This document shows positions 44,038-52,781 of a stretch of DNA of 56,309 nucleotides, one piece after another; within the stretch, counting starts at the first letter, position 1, and every line of letters starts with the position of its first letter. Both the position numbers and the translations under genes were made by a program. Source of the stretch: an uncultured Clostridia bacterium (GTDB lineage: Bacteria > Bacillota > Clostridia > TANB77 > CAG-508); NCBI GenBank assembly GCA_934130935.1, contig CAKOYQ010000011.1:1-56309 (forward strand), in the 5' to 3' direction. The notes beneath the pieces were generated by a model. The model did no database searches, was not told the DNA's origin, and worked only from the letters and a program-made list of their open reading frames with translations.

Positions 44038-44709
44038 TTATTTATTAAAATCATCAAACTCCAAGTCATCAAATGGGATATTTTCAATTTCTTCTATTTC
44101 ATTTGCATCATTTAATGTTAATTTAAATACTTCTGGTGAATTTATTCTTTTGTCAAATACTACTTTTCCTTTAAAACTTAATTTTATTTCTCTATTTGGT
44201 GTTACTTTTTCTAGTTTACACCATTTTAATAAGAAATACATTATTGCATAATCATGTGCAAATATTGCAATTCTTTTTCCTTTGTTTTGACTTACAACTT
44301 CTTGAAATGCCTCATTTACTCTTTCTCTTACCTCAGCTTGGCTTTCTCCTCCTTCTGTTTTGAAGTTTTCATCTTCATATTGTCTTGTATACCAATCTGG
44401 ATATTCTTTATCATTTGGTTTTCCTACTCTTTTTTCGTCAAATCTTTCGTCTATATTTGCCCTTAAATGTTGTTTTTCTAATAAATATTTGGCTGTTTGT
44501 AATGTTCTTACACAATTACTTGTATATACTACATCTATGTTTTGTAATTCCTCTTCATTACTTAATATTTCTGCCCTCTTTTCTCCTGTTACACTTAATA
44601 TTATTTTTTCACTTCTTATAATTTTGTCTTGACTTGTTTTCCAACTTTCTATTACATCTTTTGTGTTGATTCTTACTGAGTGTCTTATTAGGTACACTGT
44701 TGTTTTCAT
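44038..44709 (-). CDS. Histidine phosphatase family protein
   Basis: The 223-residue protein starts with IRHSVR, where the usual RHG reads RHS. The second Arg is in SNCVRTLQTA, the acid is near GESQAEVRERV and the second His is in FAHDY. The last 30 residues are acidic (FDDLEFDDFN). It likely dephosphorylates a small molecule; the bile salt hydrolase gene starts 12 bases downstream, but no functional link is known. It is longer than the 179-residue relative at 37.4 kb and only distantly similar. Confidence 0.85.
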   Translation of the reverse strand: MKTTVYLIRHSVRINTKDVIESWKTSQDKIIRSEKIILSVTGEKRAEILSNEEELQNIDVVYTSNCVRTLQTAKYLLEKQHLRANIDERFDEKRVGKPNDKEYPDWYTRQYEDENFKTEGGESQAEVRERVNEAFQEVVSQNKGKRIAIFAHDYAIMYFLLKWCKLEKVTPNREIKLSFKGKVVFDKRINSPEVFKLTLNDANEIEEIENIPFDDLEFDDFNK

Positions 44710-44983
44710 TTTTATTATTTCCTTTCCTGTTTATTTTATTGCATTTATTATATAACTAATGTTGGTGGATTGCAAGTAAAAGAGATGGCTATTAATATAC
44801 ACAATCCATTACATTAATATTATGTTACAATACTGATATTAATTTTTTTTACCTTGTATATTTTACCTCTTTTCTATCGATTTTGGATTTTATCATTACT
44901 ATTGATGTATTTCAATCTTTCAATCTCATTCATGAATATTTTGCATATACTAATATATAATTAATTTTAGAGGTGAATTAACT

Positions 44984-45440
44984 ATGTTTTTTAATACTGC
45001 TAAAGCAAATATAAAAGGTGGAACAAAATTTCCCCAAATTAATGGAATTATTACTTTTAAGGATGTAAAAGATGGTGTAATATTAACAGCAAAAATTAAT
45101 GGATTACCACAGTCTAAGGATCATTGCAAATATAAATTCTTTGGCTTTCATATTCATGAACGGAACTTCTTGTACAGGGAATGCAAATGATGAATTTGCT
45201 AATGCTAAAGCCCATTATAATCCACAAAATTGTCTCCATCCATATCATGCCGGTGATTTACCACCATTGATTGAAAACAATGGATATAGTTACATGAGTG
45301 TTTTTCTTAATAAATTTAAAGTAAAAGATGTTATTGGAAAAGTTATAATTATTCATGATATGCCTGATGATTTTACAACTCAACCTAGTGGTAATCCTGG
45401 TACAAAAATTGCTTGTGGTGAAATAAAGAAAAGTTTTTGA
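44984..45440 (+). pseudogene. Cu/Zn superoxide dismutase with a frameshift
   Basis: GAGGTG and an ATG at 44984 start a frame that reads to FGFHIHE, the first pair of copper ligands. One extra C at 45161 then shifts the frame. The continuation in the next frame reads GTSCTGNANDEF, AHYNPQN, HPYHAGDLPPL and HDMPDDF, with the remaining metal and disulfide residues, and ends at 45440. Removing the C gives one complete protein of about 151 residues. Such dismutases remove superoxide. As written, only a 68-residue fragment lacking most ligands would be made. Either the gene is broken, or the read is wrong. Confidence 0.85.
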
Positions 45441-45506
45441 GTTTGTTCTAATTTTAACTAAATTATAATTTTTTTAATAAAACTTCGCTCTTAATTAACT
45501 TAACAT

Positions 45507-45543
45507 ATAGTGTAGTTACTTTTCTCTGTGATTACACTATTTT
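45507..45543 (+). terminator. Terminator after the dismutase gene
   Basis: ATAGTGTAGTTAC (45507-45519) pairs with GTGATTACACTAT (45528-45540), with two wobble pairs, and TTT follows. It is 67 bases after the stop codon. Confidence 0.6.
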
Positions 45544-45785
45544 AAATTTATTTTTTATACTACTATATAATATTTCTGCTTATCTTGTAGTATTTTTTTG
45601 GATATTTTTTTATATTATATCTATATTTTATATCTTTTTCGTTAGTTCCTATGCTTAAATTATATCAAACTTACCTTCGGGTTATGAGGGTTACATAACA
45701 TATTTTATGATGTATATTGAATTATATTGTATGCTAGTGATATTAAGCATTTGCGAGTTTTTCGTTTAATGAACAATTATGCTAA

Positions 45786-45830
45786 AATTGGGGTAATTTT
45801 GAAAAATTGATCCCCAATTTCTCCCCAATT
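45786..45830. repeat. CCCCAATT repeats upstream of the TnpV pair
   Basis: AATTGGGG (45786-45793) and CCCCAATT (45812-45819) form an inverted repeat, and a second CCCCAATT follows three bases later (45823-45830). The sites lie about 90 bases before the mobile-element genes and could be recombinase or regulator binding sites. Confidence 0.5.
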
Positions 45831-45917
45831 GTTACTAAACATATTTTTGTATTTTTATGGTTTTAATTGCAAAATTTTTATTGCAATTGAATTGATATTT
45901 TTAAGGAGGAAATTTTT

Positions 45918-46226
45918 ATGGAATTTAATAAAGATAAAATTCAAGATTTAATGAATGAGTGGATAATTTTTAGAGATGAGGAACTTTGTAAATTAACTAG
46001 GGAAGATATGAAACATTCTCTAGACTTTGATACTTTTTATAATTTGGTTTTAAAAAATGTTTCTAAAAATAGTGAGAAATTTATGATTAAAAATTTGGAC
46101 AAGTTTTATGAGCAAATTATGGATTTTACTGGTTATTATAATGATAAATATTATAGGGCTGGTTTTGGTGATTGCTTGAATTTAGTTATTATGAGTCTTG
46201 GAGGTAATGGTATTGCAACTAAATAG
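45918..46226 (+). CDS. Small mobile-element accessory protein
   Basis: The 102-residue helical protein has a C-terminal region GYYNDKYYRAGFGDCLNLV similar to short proteins of unknown function next to tnpV in clostridial integrative elements. AAGGAGG lies 8 bases before the ATG. The tnpV-like gene starts inside its last codons. No recombinase gene is nearby, so the pair may be a remnant or depend on an integrase outside the window. Confidence 0.65.
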   Translation: MEFNKDKIQDLMNEWIIFRDEELCKLTREDMKHSLDFDTFYNLVLKNVSKNSEKFMIKNLDKFYEQIMDFTGYYNDKYYRAGFGDCLNLVIMSLGGNGIATK

Positions 46227-46488
46227 ATATGGTAAATTAGCTAAAAAGTATTTAGAAGAATATAAGCCTTTTAAATTTCAACAACTTACTATGGATGGAA
46301 CTATTATGGATTATTTGTTAGAATTTGAACAACATTTAAATGGTTATGCTAATTTGATTGAAATTGAACTTAAGCAAAAATTTCCTATGCCTGATGATAA
46401 AGATAGTTTTATGGAGCAAGTTAAGTATTTGAATATGATTCAGGAGATGGTTGATGAGTTTGTGAAAGAGGAGGTTAAATTGGTATAG
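46213..46488 (+). CDS. TnpV-like transposon protein
   Basis: The protein has about 91 residues. Its start LNRYGKLAKKYLEEYKPFKF and middle EQVKYLNMIQEMVDEFV match the TnpV pattern (LT-K-Y-G-x-L-x-x-K-Y-L...). TTG at 46213 is chosen as start: GGAGG lies 8 bases upstream. The frame extends to 46198, but those codons overlap the site itself. The gene overlaps the preceding one by 14 bases. TnpV occurs in Tn4451-like and other integrative elements; its role is unclear. Confidence 0.7.
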   Translation: MQLNRYGKLAKKYLEEYKPFKFQQLTMDGTIMDYLLEFEQHLNGYANLIEIELKQKFPMPDDKDSFMEQVKYLNMIQEMVDEFVKEEVKLV

Positions 46489-46513
46489 AAAAAGCCCTAT
46501 TGGGCTTTTTCTA
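46486..46513. terminator. Bidirectional terminator between TnpV and HEPN genes
   Basis: A 12-bp perfect stem TAGAAAAAGCCC/GGGCTTTTTCTA with a 4-base loop begins at the TnpV stop codon itself. T-rich arms serve both strands, so it likely closes both convergent units. Confidence 0.8.
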
Positions 46514-46541
46514 TAATTTTTTCAAAAATATTTACATGTTA

Positions 46542-47000
46542 TTATAATATCTTAATATCTTCAAATGAAAAGTTAGTATATTCCTCTAATTTATTTTTTA
46601 ATATTATTAGTAAATTAGATATTAAATATAGAAGTTCATTAAAACTTACATTTACGGTTATTTCTGCATTTCCTATATGCAATAATTTATTTCTTGGGCC
46701 ATCTTCCTTATAATATTTCTTTATTATATCTATAATGTAACTTGGTAAGACCTTTGAACTATCATTATTTTCAATTATTGAAATAGGAGTCTTCATTATT
46801 CCTTGTTCTATATATTCAACATCTGATTCTGGCACTAATTTAAAAATTTCTAAAATCATTTTTTCTATTAATGGAAAAATATAATATAAGCATTCTACCT
46901 TTTCTTCATGCAGTATTTCAACATCAATTTGTCCAATTACTCTTTTGGTTTCATCATTCTCAAAATATTTAATAAATGCTATATATATCTCTTTATCCAT
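46542..47000 (-). CDS. HEPN-motif protein, third gene of the trio
   Basis: The 152-residue helical protein is not matched to a named family. Near the end, GPRNKLLHIG gives R103-x4-H108, the RNase signature of HEPN domains, followed by a long helix (NELLYLISNLLIILKNKL). AAGGAAG precedes the ATG. The start overlaps the end of the 167-residue gene by 22 bases, so translation is coupled. HEPN proteins are common toxin and antiphage RNases. The assignment rests on the motif and helical layout only. Confidence 0.6.
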   Translation of the reverse strand: MDKEIYIAFIKYFENDETKRVIGQIDVEILHEEKVECLYYIFPLIEKMILEIFKLVPESDVEYIEQGIMKTPISIIENNDSSKVLPSYIIDIIKKYYKEDGPRNKLLHIGNAEITVNVSFNELLYLISNLLIILKNKLEEYTNFSFEDIKIL

Positions 47001-47482
47001 TCCATCACTTCCTTTATATTATTTTTTTCTTTATCACTACATTCAAAATCAAATATAAGTTTATCTTGTCCTATTTCTCTATTATATTTATAGTTATAAT
47101 AATTATTTAAATCTAATCTGTGATTTTCTCTATTTCTAAACTTCTGTAATAAGAATTGTAATTCATCGACATCTAATCCTATTTCTTTTGCACTCCTCAT
47201 AAGTTCAACAATGTTATGACCTTTTTCTTCAACATCATTAATATTTAATTTAGTACTTCTTATTAGGTAATATTTTAGGCTTAATTCTACTAAAAAACAT
47301 GTGTTATAAAATATTAATGGTTTTACTATATCTTTATTTAATGTATACATGGTTATATCAATTAAATCTCTAATTAAACATACATAATTGAAAATTATTA
47401 TCTCTACATTTTTCTCTACTATTTTATTAACAACATCAGAAGTTTCAGGTATTTGCGTAATTTCAAAACTATCTTTTATCAT
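46979..47482 (-). CDS. HEPN-motif protein, second gene of the trio
   Basis: The 167-residue helical protein has a segment CFLVELSLKYYLIRST and a later KGHNIVELMRSA, like the first helices of HEPN domains. KFRNRENHRL follows, giving R116-x4-H121. It overlaps the upstream gene by 14 bases and the downstream gene by 22 bases. It has no clear ribosome binding site, as expected for translational coupling. I do not recognise the family. An RNA-cleaving or RNA-binding role is inferred from the motif. Confidence 0.6.
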   Translation of the reverse strand: MIKDSFEITQIPETSDVVNKIVEKNVEIIIFNYVCLIRDLIDITMYTLNKDIVKPLIFYNTCFLVELSLKYYLIRSTKLNINDVEEKGHNIVELMRSAKEIGLDVDELQFLLQKFRNRENHRLDLNNYYNYKYNREIGQDKLIFDFECSDKEKNNIKEVMEWIKRYI

Positions 47483-49232
47483 TTCTTAACCAACTAACAA
47501 ATATTAATCCAGAAAATGATACTAATAAAGGTATAGATAAATCTGTATTAATTAAATTTCCATGCATCATATTATTCCTTAAATTCATACCTGATTTTTC
47601 ATATAGAGTATAATTTAAATACATTAAACCATTTATAACACTATTATCTTCTTTAAATACTTCAAACAAATTATTTATATTTTCAAAACCTTGTAATGAA
47701 ATTTCTAATCCCTTTTCTTTTAATATGTAACTTATATTTTGCTCTATCGCTAATATATTATTTACTACAATTGCGTATTCATTATTATATTCATATCCCA
47801 AACTCATTTTTAACTTTGTAATGGTATTTTTAAATTCTACTTTTCCAAGCATAGATAATATTAATTCCTGTTGCATAATAAATGTTTTTGATAAATATCT
47901 TAATAATTCTTCATAATAATTTCCATATAATTTATTCATTAATTTAGGATGTTTTTCTGTATATTCCTTACCTTTTTCATCAAAATATTTTTTAAAATTA
48001 TCCCTATCCTTTTTTTCATTTTTCTCTATATTTAAAGAATATATTTGTTTGTTACTATCTATTTGATAGTTTGATACCAAACTTTGTATAGGATATTTAG
48101 CATAACTTTCTAAAGCTATTCCTATTTGGTTTACAAAATCAATTTTTGAACTAGCATAAATAGTAAACTCATTTTCAATTATTATTTTTCTACACTTCTC
48201 AACTTCACTATTATCTATTTTTATTTCATTCGAAAACTCATGCATTTCACTTTTCACATAATCATGATCCGCAATAATATATCTTTTTAATCTTAATAAT
48301 TGCACTAAGCACTCTCTGACTTTATTTCTTTGAACATAATTCAATGAGCTAATATTTTTCAATATATAATTCAATTCTTTTTTTAATGTATCTATTTCAG
48401 ATAGTCCTTTAATAAAGCTATATTGCTTGTCTTTTAATCTGTTACAAATTTGATTTGTAATATTTATATATTTGTTTATTATATTTTTACAAATTTCGGA
48501 AGTAAGCACTCTACCTTTATCCAATTGAAAAAACATTTCTTTTACATAGTTATACCCTCCAAAATTATCTAAAGAAGTAGTCATATATTCAATATATGTA
48601 TTTATATGTTCTTTTTTTTCATTATCGAATTCTATAATGTTATATAAATTTTTTTTATTACAAATAAATATATTAATAAGTTCATTATAATATTGAGGTT
48701 TGATTTTTAAATTATTAAATATTCTATTAATAATTTCATGATCTATATAAATTTCATTGTTAATACCATAATTTATTAAACTCTTATAAAAAGCATATAA
48801 ATCATCTATTACCACTGTAAAAAACTCTTTTTTTAATTTTTTTTCATTTATAACATTTAAAAAATCATCCATAGATTTTTTAAAGTTAGCATAATTTGCT
48901 TTATAACTCGAAGAATTTATACCCTTGTAATATGTATATAAAAATTCTATTAATAGAACTTTTTCATCATACATTTCGTTTTCTTTTGCATATTTATACA
49001 TATTAAATAAATGTTCTATTACTTTTTTATCCAAAACTATTTCATTACTATTAATAACTGTAACAAATCTATCTTTATCATAGAAAAACGTATTATACAT
49101 TCCTATAAATTTTTTAAATTCAATTGAAAATGCTTCTCTATCATTACCATTACAAAATTCATAATTATATTCTTCGTACGCCGATTCATATATCATATTT
49201 TCTTCTAAAAAAGCTTTTAATAATTTTCTCAT
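47469..49232 (-). CDS. Large HEPN-motif protein, first gene of the trio
   Basis: The 587-residue, almost wholly helical protein has no membrane segment or nucleotide-binding motif. The C-terminal 40 residues read LRNNMMHGN, giving R552-x4-H557, then a hydrophobic helix (IPLLVSFSGLIFVSWL). This resembles the RN-x-x-x-HG end of DUF4209-type proteins, a loose link. The ATG at 49232 follows AAAGGAG, which rules out the longer frame to 49262. It opens a three-gene run in which every protein has R-N-x3-H, next to a restriction-modification system. Function unknown, defence likely. Confidence 0.65.
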   Translation of the reverse strand: MRKLLKAFLEENMIYESAYEEYNYEFCNGNDREAFSIEFKKFIGMYNTFFYDKDRFVTVINSNEIVLDKKVIEHLFNMYKYAKENEMYDEKVLLIEFLYTYYKGINSSSYKANYANFKKSMDDFLNVINEKKLKKEFFTVVIDDLYAFYKSLINYGINNEIYIDHEIINRIFNNLKIKPQYYNELINIFICNKKNLYNIIEFDNEKKEHINTYIEYMTTSLDNFGGYNYVKEMFFQLDKGRVLTSEICKNIINKYINITNQICNRLKDKQYSFIKGLSEIDTLKKELNYILKNISSLNYVQRNKVRECLVQLLRLKRYIIADHDYVKSEMHEFSNEIKIDNSEVEKCRKIIIENEFTIYASSKIDFVNQIGIALESYAKYPIQSLVSNYQIDSNKQIYSLNIEKNEKKDRDNFKKYFDEKGKEYTEKHPKLMNKLYGNYYEELLRYLSKTFIMQQELILSMLGKVEFKNTITKLKMSLGYEYNNEYAIVVNNILAIEQNISYILKEKGLEISLQGFENINNLFEVFKEDNSVINGLMYLNYTLYEKSGMNLRNNMMHGNLINTDLSIPLLVSFSGLIFVSWLRNDKR

Positions 49233-49313
49233 TTTACTCCTTTCTGTATTAGTTAAATACATTTGTTTTTATTATAAGTTTACTATTGATACAATATATT
49301 TTTATATTAATTT

Positions 49314-49341
49314 ATCATACTGATATTGAATATTTTGTCGA
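49314..49341 (-). promoter_or_regulatory. Promoter of the HEPN trio
   Basis: On the minus strand TCGACA (49336-49341), a 16-bp spacer and TATGAT (49314-49319) lie about 80 bases before the start of the 587-residue gene, just after the terminator of the ASCH gene. Confidence 0.45.
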
Positions 49342-49360
49342 AACTTATAATTTATTATCA

Positions 49361-49409
49361 AAAAAGCAAAATAATTCTGTAATACAAATTACTCAATTAT
49401 TTTGCTTTT
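49361..49409 (-). terminator. Terminator after the ASCH gene
   Basis: A 15-bp perfect inverted repeat (AAAAGCAAAATAATT and its complement), with a nested GTAAT/ATTAC, has T runs on both sides. It begins 13 bases after the ASCH stop and separates the R-M run from the HEPN trio. Confidence 0.85.
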
Positions 49410-49422
49410 CTTTTGTTTTATT

Positions 49423-49809
49423 TTATAAATCATCATATTTCCATAAGCTCAAATGACCTTTTGCTTCTATTGGCTCGTCAAATTTCTGTATATCTGTTAG
49501 TTTCCAACCATAATTTTCTTTAAAGGAACTATCTGTATAAATATCTTTATTTTCTTTTAATAATATTTCTTTAAATTCAGGAGACATTTTTATACAATCA
49601 ACTAATTTTACTTTTCCAATTATTTTTCCTAAAGGCATGTCTTCTGGTATATATTTTTCCAATCTTTTTACTGCCTCTTTATCTATTCCTTTTCCGGCAT
49701 GTATTAGTAATTCTCCTCTGTATTTTGTTTGCCAACTTCTAAATTCAAATCTCTTATATCCCTGAATAATCAAACTTGCCCAAGGTTGTTTAATTGTTAA
49801 TACTTTCAT
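49423..49809 (-). CDS. ASCH-domain protein
   Basis: The 128-residue protein has the ASCH beta-barrel fold: LTIKQPWASLIIQGYKRFEFRSW at the start, YRGELLIHAGK, and a G-K-I-I-G-K-V-K-L-V-D core. The fold is related to PUA and EVE domains and binds RNA or modified nucleobases. The start is open: the ATG at 49809 has GAGG 12 bases upstream, while an ATG at 49827 has no site at all. It follows the R-M run by 62 bases and is closed by a terminator. EVE and ASCH-like proteins are found in defence islands, sometimes reading modified DNA. Confidence 0.8.
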   Translation of the reverse strand: MKVLTIKQPWASLIIQGYKRFEFRSWQTKYRGELLIHAGKGIDKEAVKRLEKYIPEDMPLGKIIGKVKLVDCIKMSPEFKEILLKENKDIYTDSSFKENYGWKLTDIQKFDEPIEAKGHLSLWKYDDL

Positions 49810-49871
49810 AAATTTTATTTTCCTCATTTTACTTTGGTAAAACTTTTTACCTTATTATTTTATTACAATGT

Positions 49872-50954
49872 CTAATTTCCTAGAGAATCATCTATTTTTA
49901 ATATACTATTTACGCTTTGATTAACTGATTGTAATTTATCGTATACATCTATAACGTCATCTTGGTCCCATAATTGAATTTTTTTATTTTCATTTTTAAA
50001 AATATCTTCAGACTCTCTTCTAATACTTTCAAGTTGAGTCGTATCAGATACTGCTATAATACCTTGTACGTTTTTATATTTCGATGCTTTTAATAGATTC
50101 ATGATTAAGCTGTCTATACTGCCACCTGTTTGAACTTCAAATACATATGTAACTTTTCCAACATTATTTATTGAAAAATCCCAAACGACATCAACTACTG
50201 CACCATTTCCAATTTTGACTTCATTTGAAGCATCAAATCCTAAAAATAAACCTATATCTCTAACTTTTTCTTTTAATTCTGTATGTAAAGACTTTTTATT
50301 TTCTGCTGTTTCAATTATTGGCTTTTCTTCAATAGAACTTTTACTCATTTTATATAATTTTAAATTATCCCAAAACAAATAATCTATAAACAATAAATCG
50401 TTATCACTATTTGTTTTATTATTAGCTAACTTAAGCATTTCTTTACAATAACTACATAATTCTATATATTTTTTTCCTGTTTCTTGATAATTATATCTAG
50501 GTAAATCTTTTATTTCTAAATATTGATACGCCAATAACGATGTGTTATTCCATATCATACAATCAAAAGGATAAATATAACATAACAATTCACTCATCAT
50601 TGCAGGGCCAAAACCTTTTATGTTTTTATTAAACTTATCCCATCTATTTTCTATTTTATCTCTACCATATAATAATTCTGCAATAGATTTTTTCAAATTA
50701 TCAAAACCATTGTCTTCAACATATTTATTTATGATATATTCTTTATTTCCCCAAATAATCATAGCCCACAATTTACTTATATATTCGTGAAATTCATCCT
50801 CTGTCATATCTATAATTTTATTAGCATCATATTTTTGATAATATAATTTTCTTTCTTCTCTTTCTTCAAGCTCAATCTGCATCGTACCATTCTTTTTTAA
50901 CTTTTTTATATATGTTTCTAGCTGGTTATCAAATTTATTAATATTAAAATTCAT
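49872..50954 (-). CDS. Third R-M protein: HhH-like N-terminus, PD-(D/E)XK-like C-terminus
   Basis: This is a 360-residue protein. Around residues 112-130, NIKGFGPAMMSELLCYIYP resembles a helix-hairpin-helix DNA-contact motif. Residues about 230-330 look like a nuclease fold with VVDVVWDFS (D), YVFEVQTGG (E-x-Q) and a helix with SKYKNVQGIIAVSD. The usual K of E-x-K is Q, so it may be a weak or inactive nuclease. It follows Mod by 9 bases and overlaps its ribosome binding site (TAGGAGG). It is not part of classic type III systems. A role as a specificity or effector subunit is inferred. Confidence 0.65.
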   Translation of the reverse strand: MNFNINKFDNQLETYIKKLKKNGTMQIELEEREERKLYYQKYDANKIIDMTEDEFHEYISKLWAMIIWGNKEYIINKYVEDNGFDNLKKSIAELLYGRDKIENRWDKFNKNIKGFGPAMMSELLCYIYPFDCMIWNNTSLLAYQYLEIKDLPRYNYQETGKKYIELCSYCKEMLKLANNKTNSDNDLLFIDYLFWDNLKLYKMSKSSIEEKPIIETAENKKSLHTELKEKVRDIGLFLGFDASNEVKIGNGAVVDVVWDFSINNVGKVTYVFEVQTGGSIDSLIMNLLKASKYKNVQGIIAVSDTTQLESIRRESEDIFKNENKKIQLWDQDDVIDVYDKLQSVNQSVNSILKIDDSLGN

Positions 50955-50963
50955 TTCTATCTT

Positions 50964-52781
50964 CTAACCTCCTATACTAAAAATTGATTCATCTCCAGAT
51001 ATATTTCTTACTTTGATTCTTAAAGGGATATTTTCAAAAGGTACTTTCCCATTCCAAAGATTTTTTGTCTTTTTTCCTTTATTTATAACATAACCCAGTT
51101 TATCAATTTTTATTTCCTCATCACTATGCCATATTCCTTCTTTTGAAGTACAATCTAACGATATCATTTCAATTAATTCTAAACCTTCATCACTAATCTC
51201 TATGTATTTAGCTTTTTTTCCTGTTGAAAGCATTTGCGAATTCATTTTTTCATTATATTCATCAATCTTATTAATAAGTCTATCACTAATAAATTTATCT
51301 ACTATTAATTCTTTATCATCTATGTGATATTCTATAATATCAGATATTACTGTCTCATCTAGTATCTCTTTTAAATCTCTTAATTCAATTTCAATGTCTC
51401 TTCTTAAATATTCTTTTATAAAATCTTTTATTTCCTTTTCATCAGATATATCTATATAATAAATAATTACTTTTTTTATATCGTCTTCTAATTCTGGAAT
51501 AGCTTGATTTATTATTTTATTCATTAAAACTATATCTAATATTTTTGTCGTAGAATCCATTAAATTTGGAATATACACTGGAATTAACCCAATCTTACTA
51601 TCATTAATTGCACCTTCCCAAAATTCTGGAACACTATCTTCATTTTTTAAACCAGGTATTAAAGATTTAACTTTATCCATCGTTTGAACTGGATTTCTAT
51701 AAAGGTTAACTCCATCTTTAATATCCATAACCTTAAATGATGCACCTGCAGACAATAATCTATCTCTTGTTGTTTCTATACTATTAATTCCAATGTCACA
51801 ATGAATGAATTTTCTATTCAAATCATTTGCAACTTTAGCAGTTACTCCAGAGCCTCCGAAGAAATCAGCTACTATCATCGTTTCATCAGAAGAAGCTTTT
51901 ATAACTCTTTCCAATAATCTTTCTGGTTTTTGAGTAGCATATCCAACTCTTTCGACAAAATCATGCATATTAATATGTTGCAAATCCCATACATCTCTTA
52001 CATTAGTCATTACACAAGTATTTCCGTCTTCATCAATAAATTGTTCTGTATTAGGATTATATCCTTTTGATTTGTCAACTATTGTTTTTTCTTTTATTGT
52101 ATTAAAAATATAATCTGAATTTTTCGAGTATAAAAATAATGTATCATGTTTTTTACTAAACGATTTCGAACCATTACCTCCTGTTTTATATGACCAAATA
52201 ATTTCATTTATAAAATTATCCTCTCCAAAAATTTCATCCATTAATATTTTTACATAATGTCCAATATGCCAATCCAGATGAACATATATAGACGCATTAT
52301 CATCCATAACTGATTTAATAGCCATTAAATTTTCATACATCCAATTTAAATATGCTTCTTTATTCCAAACATCTCCATACATTTTTTCTTCAAATGTTTT
52401 GAGTTCTTCTATATCAAGTGTTTCTTCTGCTTTTTTGATTGATTCTGCTACTTTAGGGTTTCTTCTTATATATACTGTTTTAGCATAGTCTGCTCCACTC
52501 GCAAAAGGAGGATCAATATATACCAAATCAACTTTAATATTATTTTCTTTTAAATAAGCACAAGCTGATACACATTCACCTCTAATAATCATATTTTCAG
52601 TGTCTTCTTTTCCAACTATTTCTTTTGTTTCTACTTCGTATAAAGGCATTCCTTTTTCAATTCTGTCAAATACTTTATCATTATCTGTATATTTTAATAC
52701 CCTCTTCGTTCTTGTAAAATTATCAAGTATTGCTTGTCCCTCAATTGGTTCCTTAAAATATGGAACATATTTAACTGCCAT
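50964..52781 (-). CDS. Type III-like DNA methyltransferase (Mod)
   Basis: The 605-residue beta-class adenine methyltransferase has the catalytic DPPF at 90-93, followed by the SAM-binding FFGGSGVTA (308-315) and TQKPERLLERV just before it. The target-recognition region is the middle, and the C-terminus is helical and strand-rich. It would methylate adenine in the site cut by Res. It is the second large gene of the run: its ATG overlaps the Res stop (TAATG), with GGAGGG upstream. In classic type III loci Mod precedes Res; here the order is reversed. Confidence 0.9.
   Translation of the reverse strand: MAVKYVPYFKEPIEGQAILDNFTRTKRVLKYTDNDKVFDRIEKGMPLYEVETKEIVGKEDTENMIIRGECVSACAYLKENNIKVDLVYIDPPFASGADYAKTVYIRRNPKVAESIKKAEETLDIEELKTFEEKMYGDVWNKEAYLNWMYENLMAIKSVMDDNASIYVHLDWHIGHYVKILMDEIFGEDNFINEIIWSYKTGGNGSKSFSKKHDTLFLYSKNSDYIFNTIKEKTIVDKSKGYNPNTEQFIDEDGNTCVMTNVRDVWDLQHINMHDFVERVGYATQKPERLLERVIKASSDETMIVADFFGGSGVTAKVANDLNRKFIHCDIGINSIETTRDRLLSAGASFKVMDIKDGVNLYRNPVQTMDKVKSLIPGLKNEDSVPEFWEGAINDSKIGLIPVYIPNLMDSTTKILDIVLMNKIINQAIPELEDDIKKVIIYYIDISDEKEIKDFIKEYLRRDIEIELRDLKEILDETVISDIIEYHIDDKELIVDKFISDRLINKIDEYNEKMNSQMLSTGKKAKYIEISDEGLELIEMISLDCTSKEGIWHSDEEIKIDKLGYVINKGKKTKNLWNGKVPFENIPLRIKVRNISGDESIFSIGG

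Larger units (their letters stand above)
45441..45917. other. 477-base gap with a terminator and repeats
   Basis: No gene is visible. The gap holds a terminator hairpin (45507-45543), an inverted and direct repeat of CCCCAATT (45786-45830) and the promoter region of the TnpV pair, which I cannot resolve. A short minus-strand fragment reading NNWGEIGDQ covers the repeat but is too short to be a gene. Confidence 0.5.

Noticed and set aside
45099..45440. Second half of the dismutase as a separate gene
   Set aside because: It has no start signal and continues the first half exactly when one base is removed.
45778..45845. Minus-strand fragment reading NNWGEIGDQ, thought to be an integrase tail
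   Set aside because: About 25 codons between stops, no ribosome binding site, and I cannot support the family match.
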